Below are positions 1-6,153 of a stretch of 12,429 nucleotides of DNA, one piece after another. Position 1 is the stretch's first letter. Each line of letters starts with the position of its first letter. Source of the DNA: JAMCRM01 sp035561075 (lineage in GTDB: Bacteria; Acidobacteriota; Terriglobia; Bryobacterales; Bryobacteraceae); the NCBI GenBank assembly GCA_035561075.1, contig DATMYF010000117.1, forward strand, positions 1 through 12,429. The letters are read 5' to 3'. The notes beneath the pieces are model-generated. The model was not told where the DNA came from and did no database searches. It saw only the letters and a program-made list of their open reading frames with translations. The position numbers were made by a program, and so were the translations under genes.

Positions 1-18
1 GAAGCATCGCGCGACCCA

Positions 19-2994
19 TCAGAACGTCTGCCCTATCGAGAATGAGAACTGGAAATGACTGATGCGCTGTTCGATGCAGCGCGCCGGCTGGGTGCGGCAG
101 GGGTCCACTCCGGCTTCGAGAAGGTCCTGGCGGGTGGCTTCGCTATCGAAGCCGAAGAACCGCGGCGGGTTGATGCTGTAGCCGAAGTCCACCCGCAGCG
201 GACCCACTGGCGTTCGGTAGCGGATTCCGAATCCGGCGGCATGGACCATGTAGTTAAAATCCTGCAGGTTCCGCTGGCGCACGCGGAACGAGATATCTCC
301 CAATTTCGAATAGACGTTCCCGGCATCGTGAAAGAGTACTCCCGAGATATTCTCACCCACCAGGGGCATGCGCAACTCCACTTGGTTGAACAAGAGGGCT
401 GAGCCACCCAGCGGGAAGCCGGTTACCAGGTCGCGCGGTCCGGCCTGCTGTTCGGGGAAGCCGCGGTGAGAGGTTCCGCCACCCGAGAAGAAGCGCTCGG
501 GCAGGGGGATCGCCTGGTCGGGATCGCCCGAGTAGTGGAACGCTCCCAGTGTGCCAAAGGTGATGTTGCGGGCCAGCACCAGCCTTCTGCCGATCGGATG
601 GTAAGTGGCGTTGCGGCCGAGGAAGCGCAGGAAATCGCGCTGCGAGCCGAAGATGCCCTCCGCCAGGCCGATGTCCAGTGTATTGTAGACGCCCTTGCGC
701 GGGTCCACCGGGTCGTCGCGACGGTCCTCCACAAGGTTTCCCGAAATCATCCCCACCCGCACGGGCTGCGCCAGTTGGGGAATCAGCAGCGGAGAAATCT
801 TCAGGCTTTCCTCGTCCACGCCGACGCGCCGGTAAGTATAGCGGTAAAACAGCGTGGTGGCCTTCGAGACACGTTGCGAGAGCTGCACGGCGCCTTCAAA
901 TCGCTCGGAGGAAAACGTTCGCACGTTGAACGACCGGTCGTACAGGCCCGTGAATAGCAGGTTCAACCCCTCCACGTTGCGGAATCGCGGCGCGGAATAA
1001 TTCACCAGTCCGCGCTGCTGAAGCGTCGAAACGCGGCTTCGGAAACTCAGGGTGTGGGCCAGGCCCCAGAGGTTCTGGCGCGCCACGTTGAACGACACGC
1101 GCGGCGCAAACCCGGCCTGCCCAGCGGGCGATTCAAGGCACGTCCGGCAGCCCCCGATCTTCGCAATCTCGGCGCCGAACCCGGTGCTGACGGACCACTT
1201 GCTCGCTTCCTCCATGTTGTAGAGCACGAACTTGCGGTCGGTCTCGCCGTCGGGGTTTTGAATGGCCGTGTCCACCTTGGCAAATACCCCCAGTTCGTAG
1301 AGCCGCCGCTGTGTCTCGGTCATGCGCTGCGGAGACAACGGATCCCCAGGGTTCAGCAGGATATTCCGTGCCACCAGGCTCTGGCTGGTACTCTCCAGAC
1401 CGCTGATCAACACCTGCCGCACGAACTGCTGCCCCCCTTCGTCGATCACGAACCGCAGGTCCATCCGGTTGGGCTGGGCAGCGGGCCGGAAGCTCCATTC
1501 GAAGCTGGCGTTGGGGAAACCCCTCGCGAAGTACTGTGCCAGGATGGTGTCGCGATCCACCCCCACGCTGTAGTCGCTGAACGGCTGTCCCTCCGCCGAG
1601 CCCAGCATCTGCCGGACCTGTTCCACGTCCAGGCTTCTAATGCCCTCGATCTGAAGGCTGTTGACGAACCACTGCGGCCCTTCCTCGATGTTGAGATAGA
1701 CCGCGATGTCGCCGTTCTTCCCGCCGTAGTTGTCCTCGATGCGAGACTGCACCGCGGCGTCGCGAAATCCGTTCGACTGGTAGAGATTGACGATGGCGTC
1801 CTCGTCGCGCCGAAGCAGTCGCTCGCTGTAGCGCCCGTGCCGGAACTGCAGCAGGCTGGCGGGCCGCAGGAACATGCGCTCCCGGATCGTGTCCGTCCCG
1901 AAGTAGCGGTTTCCGGTCACCTCCACCCGCATCAGCCGGTGGCGCGTCCCGGTGTTTACCAGGTAGTCGATGGTGGCGCGGTCGTTGGTGACGCGCTGCT
2001 GCTTGGGCTCGATTTCTACCTCGAAGTATCCGAGCGACTGGTAGTAGTCTTCCAGGTTCCTCGCGCCCTCCGCCAACAGCGCATAGTCCACCGTGTGTTC
2101 CTGGTAAATGGGGACGTGCTGCCGGATCTTCTTCTGGGAGAGCTTGGCCCCGATGGTGCGCACCTGAATCCTGGGACCAGCGTCGATCTCGAGTGTCGGC
2201 AGCGCGCGGTTCGTATCCGAGTCGTAGACCAGCGACTCCAGCCCCACCTTGACCTCCAGCCGTCCCTGCTTCTCGTAATGCAGCCGGATATTGTCGATCC
2301 CTTGCCGCACCCGCGACTGCGTCACCGGCTTCCAGGTATTCAGGAGCCAGCGCCGCCAGCCGGTCTCGGAAATCAGCTTCTCCGTGGGCACCTTCAGGTC
2401 GCCCTTGATAATAGGGGTGGTGAACCGTGCGCGCCGCCCTCCGTCGATCACGAACCGGATATGTACCTGTTGGGCCTCGGAATCGTAGATAAACTCCGGC
2501 CGCACGCGACTCTCGTAGAGCCCGTTGTTCGCCAGCAGGTTCTTGATCCCCTCCTGTGCCTGCACCATCTTGTCGTCGGTGAGCGGCTGGCCCAGGTCGA
2601 GCCGTGTGGCGCCCACCAATTGCCCGCGGTTGGGCGGGTCGGGGAGATCGCCCGCCACCGAGACATGCCCGATGAAGTTGCTGGCCCGGGTAATGAACCG
2701 GATGATCACGTCCTCGCCGTGCGGCTGTGCATCCACCTGGATGTCCTCGTAACGGCCGGTGGCGAAAAGCCGCTCGATGGAGGCTTCGACATCCGCCATG
2801 CGCAACGGCGCTTTGATTTTCAACGGCAGCATCTGGTTGATTTCAGCGGGCTCGAGGGGTTGCTCCTGGGGAACGAACTGGATGGTCGCGATCCGCCGGC
2901 CCTCGTACCTGGCGCCTTGGGCTAATGCCGGGGAAGGGAACGCGAAGCCGGAGAAGACCACTAGCAGGATGACCTGGGCAAAATGCGGCCGCAC
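19..2994 (-). CDS. Omp85-family outer-membrane assembly protein (BamA/TamA-like), about seven POTRA repeats
   Basis: Outer-membrane beta-barrel protein of the Omp85 superfamily, which inserts or translocates proteins at the outer membrane. The 991-residue product has a Sec signal peptide (residues 1-26, hydrophobic VILLVVFSGF, ending ALA-Q). About seven tandem POTRA-like units follow, at roughly 33-104, 106-188, 189-276, 277-352, 353-442, 443-522 and 523-598. The barrel spans about 600-991. The loop-6 signature is present as H843-R844-G845-F846 (VRGF in BamA), followed by the GVLFHDAGNVY barrel motif, and the protein ends in phenylalanine like a barrel sorting signal. The start is GTG: an in-frame TAG lies two codons upstream and a signal peptide follows at once. 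There is no Shine-Dalgarno. E. coli BamA has about 810 residues and five POTRAs. The usual bamA neighbours (skp, lpxD, fabZ) and tamB are absent, so BamA versus a paralogue is undecided. Confidence 0.93.
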   Translation of the reverse strand: MRPHFAQVILLVVFSGFAFPSPALAQGARYEGRRIATIQFVPQEQPLEPAEINQMLPLKIKAPLRMADVEASIERLFATGRYEDIQVDAQPHGEDVIIRFITRASNFIGHVSVAGDLPDPPNRGQLVGATRLDLGQPLTDDKMVQAQEGIKNLLANNGLYESRVRPEFIYDSEAQQVHIRFVIDGGRRARFTTPIIKGDLKVPTEKLISETGWRRWLLNTWKPVTQSRVRQGIDNIRLHYEKQGRLEVKVGLESLVYDSDTNRALPTLEIDAGPRIQVRTIGAKLSQKKIRQHVPIYQEHTVDYALLAEGARNLEDYYQSLGYFEVEIEPKQQRVTNDRATIDYLVNTGTRHRLMRVEVTGNRYFGTDTIRERMFLRPASLLQFRHGRYSERLLRRDEDAIVNLYQSNGFRDAAVQSRIEDNYGGKNGDIAVYLNIEEGPQWFVNSLQIEGIRSLDVEQVRQMLGSAEGQPFSDYSVGVDRDTILAQYFARGFPNASFEWSFRPAAQPNRMDLRFVIDEGGQQFVRQVLISGLESTSQSLVARNILLNPGDPLSPQRMTETQRRLYELGVFAKVDTAIQNPDGETDRKFVLYNMEEASKWSVSTGFGAEIAKIGGCRTCLESPAGQAGFAPRVSFNVARQNLWGLAHTLSFRSRVSTLQQRGLVNYSAPRFRNVEGLNLLFTGLYDRSFNVRTFSSERFEGAVQLSQRVSKATTLFYRYTYRRVGVDEESLKISPLLIPQLAQPVRVGMISGNLVEDRRDDPVDPRKGVYNTLDIGLAEGIFGSQRDFLRFLGRNATYHPIGRRLVLARNITFGTLGAFHYSGDPDQAIPLPERFFSGGGTSHRGFPEQQAGPRDLVTGFPLGGSALLFNQVELRMPLVGENISGVLFHDAGNVYSKLGDISFRVRQRNLQDFNYMVHAAGFGIRYRTPVGPLRVDFGYSINPPRFFGFDSEATRQDLLEAGVDPCRTQPARCIEQRISHFQFSFSIGQTF

Positions 2995-3001
2995 TGCCTA
3001 C

Positions 3002-3007
3002 ATGATA
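3002..3007 (-). promoter_or_regulatory. TATCAT -10-like box, possible leaderless promoter of the Omp85 gene
   Basis: TATCAT matches the -10 consensus at five of six positions and ends seven bases before the GTG start of the Omp85 gene. No -35-like hexamer is seen at 17-19 bp and no Shine-Dalgarno lies before the GTG. If used, transcription would begin at or next to the start codon. The gap between this gene and the divergent adenylyltransferase gene is only 54 bp, so both promoters must sit here or inside the opposite gene. Confidence 0.4.
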
Positions 3008-3034
3008 ACGTAAGTTCACGCGAAGCTTCTTTGT

Positions 3035-3040
3035 TACCAT
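3035..3040 (+). promoter_or_regulatory. TACCAT -10-like box upstream of the adenylyltransferase gene
   Basis: TACCAT (four of six -10 positions) ends eight bases before the ATG at 3049. No Shine-Dalgarno is visible between it and the start. It is the plus-strand counterpart of the TATCAT box serving the divergent gene. The support is weak and comes mainly from its position. Confidence 0.25.
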
Positions 3041-3048
3041 CGATTTGG

Positions 3049-4071
3049 ATGGACTCGCGGGACCGCGATCGCTACGCACGACAAATTCTCTTCCCCGGCC
3101 TCGGGGCCGAAGGCCAGGAACGCCTGCTCCGCTCCCATGCCGTCATCGTGGGCTGCGGGGCACTGGGGAGCTTTCACGCCGCGGCGCTGGCGCGTGCCGG
3201 GGTTGGCAGTCTCACCCTCATCGATCGCGATTACGTTGAGGCCAGCAACCTGCAGCGGCAATGGCTCTACGAGGAACTGGACGCCGAACAGGCGCTACCC
3301 AAGGCCGCCGCGGCCGCCCGCGCCATTCGACGCATCAACTCTCGCGTAACGGTGCGCAGCGCGGTGGCGGATCTCTCCGCGGCCAACATCGACGATCTGC
3401 TGGACGGCGCCGGTGTGATCCTCGACGGCACAGATAACTTCGAAACCCGCTACCTCGTCAACGATTGGTGCGTCAGCCGCAGCATACCCTGGGTTTACGG
3501 GGCGGCGGTCGGGAGCTACGGCCTCGCCATGCCGGTCCTGCCCGGGCGCACCGCATGTTTTCGCTGCGTCTACCCGGAACCGCCCGAGGGCGCTCAGCCC
3601 ACCTGCGAGACCGCCGGGGTACTGAACGCCATCACCTCGGCTGTGGCCTCCTTGCAGGTGGCCGAAGCACTCAAAATCCTCTCGGGAAACTGCGACGCGG
3701 TAAAGCCGCGCATCACTACCGTGGATGTTTGGGAAGGGGGGATCCGGCAGATCGGAATGCCGGCGCCGGACCCGGAGTGCCCGGCCTGTGGGAAAAGGAA
3801 GTTTGTCTGGCTGGAGGGAAAGCTGCGCCCGCCTGTTCGGCTCTGCGGACGCAATGCCGTGCAACTCCACGAACGTCCGCGGGCCCTGGACCTTGCCGCA
3901 CTCCGTACCGCCCTGGAGCCGCTGGGGGAAGTGCGCGCCAACGAGTACGCCCTCAGGTTCTTCGCCCCACCGTACGAGTTCACCGTTTTCCCGGACGGCA
4001 GGGCGATTATCAAAGGGACCGACGATCCCGGCCTTGCGCGCAGCCTCTACGCGCGCTACATCGGGACATAG
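3049..4071 (+). CDS. HesA/MoeB/ThiF-family adenylyltransferase (E1-like sulfur-carrier activating enzyme)
   Basis: Activates the C-terminal glycine of a ubiquitin-like sulfur carrier (MoaD- or ThiS-type) with ATP, for molybdopterin, thiazole or related sulfur transfer in the cytoplasm. The 340-residue protein opens with the family's RYARQILFPGLG; R11 is the likely arginine finger. The nucleotide loop is GCGALG (35-40), and ATP-site residues match MoeB: N67, R70, K85 and D129 in DGTDN. Zinc ligands are C170/C173 and C244/C247. C186 in TCETAGVL is at the position of the ThiF catalytic cysteine. A tail of about 85 residues (258-340) follows the core; it contains LCGRNAVQ and FPDGRAIIKG and is not a rhodanese domain. 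The frame is open back to 2983, but homology starts at 3049 and the longer start overlaps the divergent gene. No carrier gene is adjacent, so MoeB and ThiF cannot be separated. Confidence 0.9.
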   Translation: MDSRDRDRYARQILFPGLGAEGQERLLRSHAVIVGCGALGSFHAAALARAGVGSLTLIDRDYVEASNLQRQWLYEELDAEQALPKAAAAARAIRRINSRVTVRSAVADLSAANIDDLLDGAGVILDGTDNFETRYLVNDWCVSRSIPWVYGAAVGSYGLAMPVLPGRTACFRCVYPEPPEGAQPTCETAGVLNAITSAVASLQVAEALKILSGNCDAVKPRITTVDVWEGGIRQIGMPAPDPECPACGKRKFVWLEGKLRPPVRLCGRNAVQLHERPRALDLAALRTALEPLGEVRANEYALRFFAPPYEFTVFPDGRAIIKGTDDPGLARSLYARYIGT

Positions 4072-4078
4072 CCGCGCC

Positions 4079-4327
4079 TTACTTCTTGAACACGCCTGCC
4101 GCGTTCATCAGCCGCACTGCCGTCGAAACGGCCTTGCCGAAGGCGTCGAGGAAGCCGTTCTTGTCTTTCCAGGAGGACCGCAAATCCTCTTGGGTCTCGT
4201 AGATGGAAGCGGCGGCATCCACCGCGAAGGCCAGTTTGGCGCTGCCTTGCCCGCCCAGAGGCACGGCAGCCTCCGCAATTTTGGCGAGCTCGATCGCCAG
4301 GGGAATCATACTTAGGAATTTCAACAT
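4079..4327 (-). CDS. Small protein of unknown function, 82 residues
   Basis: I do not recognise this protein with confidence. It has an N-terminal hydrophobic stretch (MLKFLSMIPLAIELAKIAEA), a short glycine-containing break, then an amphipathic, charged middle (YETQEDLRSSWKDKNG) and a C-terminal helix ending AAGVFKK. The start chosen is the ATG at 4327, which has GGAGAG eight bases upstream; the frame is also open to an ATG at 4375, but that start would place the hairpin inside the gene and lacks a ribosome binding site. It converges with the adenylyltransferase gene, with seven bases between stops, and lies 111 bp downstream of nusB on the same strand. The shape loosely recalls short phage-associated proteins ending in a similar alanine-rich, FKK-type tail. 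That is an impression from memory, not a homology result. Confidence 0.6.
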   Translation of the reverse strand: MLKFLSMIPLAIELAKIAEAAVPLGGQGSAKLAFAVDAAASIYETQEDLRSSWKDKNGFLDAFGKAVSTAVRLMNAAGVFKK

Positions 4328-4328
4328 G

Positions 4329-4376
4329 CTTGGCACTCTCCGGCTACAGGCTACCGGAGGGTATGCGCGTGCCAAG
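4329..4376 (-). promoter_or_regulatory. Leader hairpin sequestering the ribosome binding site of the 82-residue gene
   Basis: Read on the minus strand, the leader contains CTTGGCAC (4376-4369), nine unpaired bases, CTCCGG (4359-4354), a ten-base loop, CCGGAG (4343-4338), a single A, and GTGCCAAG (4336-4329), then C and the ATG. The two arm pairs are perfect complements, giving 14 base pairs with one 9:1 internal loop. The Shine-Dalgarno GGAGAG lies inside the 3' side of the stem, so the folded form should block translation. No U-run follows, so it does not look like an intrinsic terminator. The structure is seen directly; a regulatory role is inference. Confidence 0.55.
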
Positions 4377-4438
4377 GCGGTCGACTCTGTAATTCGATGA
4401 TTAAACGCCGGATATATTCCGCTGCCGGACGTGACTCG

Positions 4439-4855
4439 TCAAGCGCGCTCGCGCCGGACCGCGTCCAGCACGCCGTTGATGAACTGCACGGATTCTTCGT
4501 TCGAGAAGCGCCGTGCCAGTTCCAGCGCTTCGTCGATCACCACCGGCGGGGGCGTTCCGCCGAAGAGCATTTCATATACGGCCAGCCGCAGGATATTGCG
4601 GTCCACCGCGGGCATGCGCTCGATGCGCCAGTGTTCGGCATGCCCCGTGATCTGCTGGTCGATGTGCTCCAGGCGAGTCACGGTGCCGGACACCAGTTCG
4701 TCCATGAAGGCATCGCGTTGCGGCTTCTGCGCGCTCTCCTCCGAGTAGAGGATGCTGTAATACGCCTCCATAGCTTCCTCGACGGGCTGCCGGCGCATGT
4801 CCCACAGATACAGCACCTGCACGGCTCGTTGGCGGGAACGGCGACGGGAGGGCAT
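4439..4855 (-). CDS. nusB: Transcription antitermination factor NusB
   Basis: NusB binds boxA RNA together with NusE (ribosomal protein S10) and supports antitermination, classically of rRNA operons. The 138-residue all-helical protein is the normal family length. It has the basic N-terminal RNA-binding helix with RRSRQRAVQVLYLWDM (residues 4-19), the central HWRIERMPAVDRNILRLAVYE block (about 75-95), and the C-terminal PPVVIDEALELARRFS and VQFINGVLDA motifs. Its ATG overlaps the ribH stop as TGATG, and no Shine-Dalgarno is apparent before it, so translation is probably coupled to ribH. The ribH-nusB order is common in bacteria. It looks like the last gene of the three-gene cluster that begins at 6116. 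Confidence 0.96.
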   Translation of the reverse strand: MPSRRRSRQRAVQVLYLWDMRRQPVEEAMEAYYSILYSEESAQKPQRDAFMDELVSGTVTRLEHIDQQITGHAEHWRIERMPAVDRNILRLAVYEMLFGGTPPPVVIDEALELARRFSNEESVQFINGVLDAVRRERA

Positions 4856-5331
4856 CAGGCGGATTCGCGCAGGCGGCGCATCAGGTCGGCCATCTCAACA
4901 GCCGTCATTGCCGCATCGAAGCCCTTGTTGCCGCCCTTGGTGCCGGCGCGGTCGATAGCTTGCTCGAGCGTGTTGGTGGTGAGTACCCCGAACGCCATCG
5001 GTACACCGGTGTCGAGCGAAGCGTGTGCGATGCCCTTGGCGGCTTCCGCCGCTACGTAGTCGAAATGCGGGGTGTCGCCCCGGATAATCGCGCTCAAGCA
5101 GATCACGGCGTCATGGCGGCGCTGCCCGGCCACCGTCTTGGCGGCCAGCGGCACTTCCCAGGAACCGGGAACCTTCACGATTTCGATATCGTCCTGGCTG
5201 GCGCCCGTGCGGGCCAGGGCGTCCAACGCGCCCGCCAGCAGCCGCTCCGTCACGAAGCTGTTGAAGCGGCTCACGATGATGGCGAATTTCAGGCCCGCCG
5301 ACGAGAGCTGGCCTTCGATCACTTTGCTCAT
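4855..5331 (-). CDS. ribH: 6,7-dimethyl-8-ribityllumazine synthase
   Basis: Catalyses the penultimate step of riboflavin synthesis: 5-amino-6-ribitylamino-uracil plus 3,4-dihydroxy-2-butanone 4-phosphate gives ribityllumazine. Family oligomers are pentamers or icosahedral 60-mers. Key sites are present: F23-N24 for stacking on the pyrimidine, PGSWE (55-59), IIRGDTPHFDYV (82-93) with catalytic H89, and the phosphate-binding region TNTLEQAIDRAGTKGGNKG with R128 and K136. I chose the ATG at 5331 (158 residues) because AGGAAAG ends at a suitable distance before it. The frame also allows a GTG at 5337 that overlaps the upstream stop as GTGA, adding two residues, but its distance from that Shine-Dalgarno is too short. 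No other riboflavin gene is in the window. Confidence 0.96.
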   Translation of the reverse strand: MSKVIEGQLSSAGLKFAIIVSRFNSFVTERLLAGALDALARTGASQDDIEIVKVPGSWEVPLAAKTVAGQRRHDAVICLSAIIRGDTPHFDYVAAEAAKGIAHASLDTGVPMAFGVLTTNTLEQAIDRAGTKGGNKGFDAAMTAVEMADLMRRLRESA

Positions 5332-5333
5332 TT

Positions 5334-6116
5334 TCACTTTCCTGCGAATGCCGGGGGTCTCTTTTCGAGAAACGCGCGGGTACCCTCGCGCCCATCTTCG
5401 GTGGCGGCGGCAAGCCCGAAGGCGGCGGCCTCAAACCGCATGCCGTCTTCCAGTCCCGAGTCGAGCCCCACATCTACCGCTTCCATCGCCAAGGCCAGCG
5501 CCACGGGGGCGTTGGCCAGCGCCTTCAGCAGCCAGTCGCGGCTGAGGCGCATCAATTCGCTCTCCGGCGCCACGGCGTTGACCAGCCCGATGCGATGCGC
5601 CTCGGCGGCGTCCACCGGCTCGCCCGAGAGCAGCATCTCCATGGCCCGCCCGCGTCCCACCAGCCGCGGCAACCGCTGCGTGCCGCCGTAGCCCGGGACC
5701 AGGCCCAACTTCACTTCCGGCAGCCCCAGCTTCGCATCCGCAGCGGCGAATCGCACGGTGCATGCCATGGCCAGTTCCAACCCGCCGCCCAGCGCGTAGC
5801 CGTTAATCGCGGCCACCGATGGTTTTCCCAGCGTTTCCAGTTCCCGCAGCACCTGCTGCCCCCGCCGCGCGTAAGCCCGCGCTTCCGCCGGCCCCAGGGC
5901 CGCCAGTTCCGCGATGTCCGCGCCCGCGACGAAGGCTTTGCCCGTGCCGGTAACGATCAGGCCACGAGTCGCCTTTTCACGCGAGGCCCGGTCGAATGCC
6001 TCCGCCAACTCCTCCATGATTGCGCGGTTCAGTGCGTTGCGCTTTTCCGGACGGTTGACTGCCACCACCGTGATGCCATCCCCATCGGCCTCAAACGTGA
6101 TGTGGCTGAAGGACAT
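5334..6116 (-). CDS. Enoyl-CoA hydratase/isomerase (crotonase) family protein
   Basis: A 260-residue crotonase-fold enzyme, probably hydrating trans-2-enoyl-CoA in fatty-acid or branched acyl-CoA metabolism. The oxyanion-hole segments are GKAFVAGADIAE (59-70) and NGYALGGGLELA (105-116). Both acid/base glutamates of true hydratases are retained: E114 in GGGLE and E134 in LPEVKLG. The PGYGGTQRL block follows at 141-149. Intact glutamates favour hydratase over the many crotonase relatives that have lost one; the substrate cannot be read from sequence. It leads the cluster with ribH and nusB, its stop codon overlapping the alternative ribH GTG, and the ribH Shine-Dalgarno lies in its last codons. 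Pairing of an acyl-CoA enzyme with ribH has no evident metabolic logic. The start at 6116 has no clear Shine-Dalgarno and lies 37 bp from divergent lepA. Confidence 0.92.
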   Translation of the reverse strand: MSFSHITFEADGDGITVVAVNRPEKRNALNRAIMEELAEAFDRASREKATRGLIVTGTGKAFVAGADIAELAALGPAEARAYARRGQQVLRELETLGKPSVAAINGYALGGGLELAMACTVRFAAADAKLGLPEVKLGLVPGYGGTQRLPRLVGRGRAMEMLLSGEPVDAAEAHRIGLVNAVAPESELMRLSRDWLLKALANAPVALALAMEAVDVGLDSGLEDGMRFEAAAFGLAAATEDGREGTRAFLEKRPPAFAGK

Positions 6117-6117
6117 A

Positions 6118-6126
6118 TGAGATAAT
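6118..6126 (+). promoter_or_regulatory. Extended -10 candidate for lepA
   Basis: TGAGATAAT fits an extended -10 (TG, one base, then GATAAT with five of six positions matching). It would place the transcript start near 6133, leaving about 20 bases of leader before the lepA ATG. No good -35 is seen, as is common with extended -10 promoters, and the leader has no Shine-Dalgarno. A competing, weaker hexamer AATCAT at 6141-6146 ends seven bases before the ATG and would give a leaderless message. Confidence 0.35.
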
Positions 6127-6153
6127 CGCTACAGCCTCTCAATCATACCAAGC

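Noticed and set aside
1054..2925. A 623-codon open frame on the plus strand, antisense to the Omp85 gene
   Set aside because: It lies wholly inside a well-supported gene, has no recognisable domain, and long antisense frames are expected in GC-rich coding DNA.
2983..3048. Longer N-terminus for the adenylyltransferase, starting at the ATG at 2983
   Set aside because: The added 22 residues have no family counterpart and would overlap the start of the divergent Omp85 gene; homology begins at 3049.
4328..4375. Longer N-terminus for the 82-residue protein from the ATG at 4375
   Set aside because: There is no ribosome binding site before it, whereas the ATG at 4327 has one; the extension would be the hairpin region translated.
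4378..4438. Relatively AT-rich gap between nusB and the 82-residue gene as a terminator or promoter
   Set aside because: Only four-base arms (CGGA/TCCG) without a T-run, and no -35/-10 pair with acceptable spacing, could be found.
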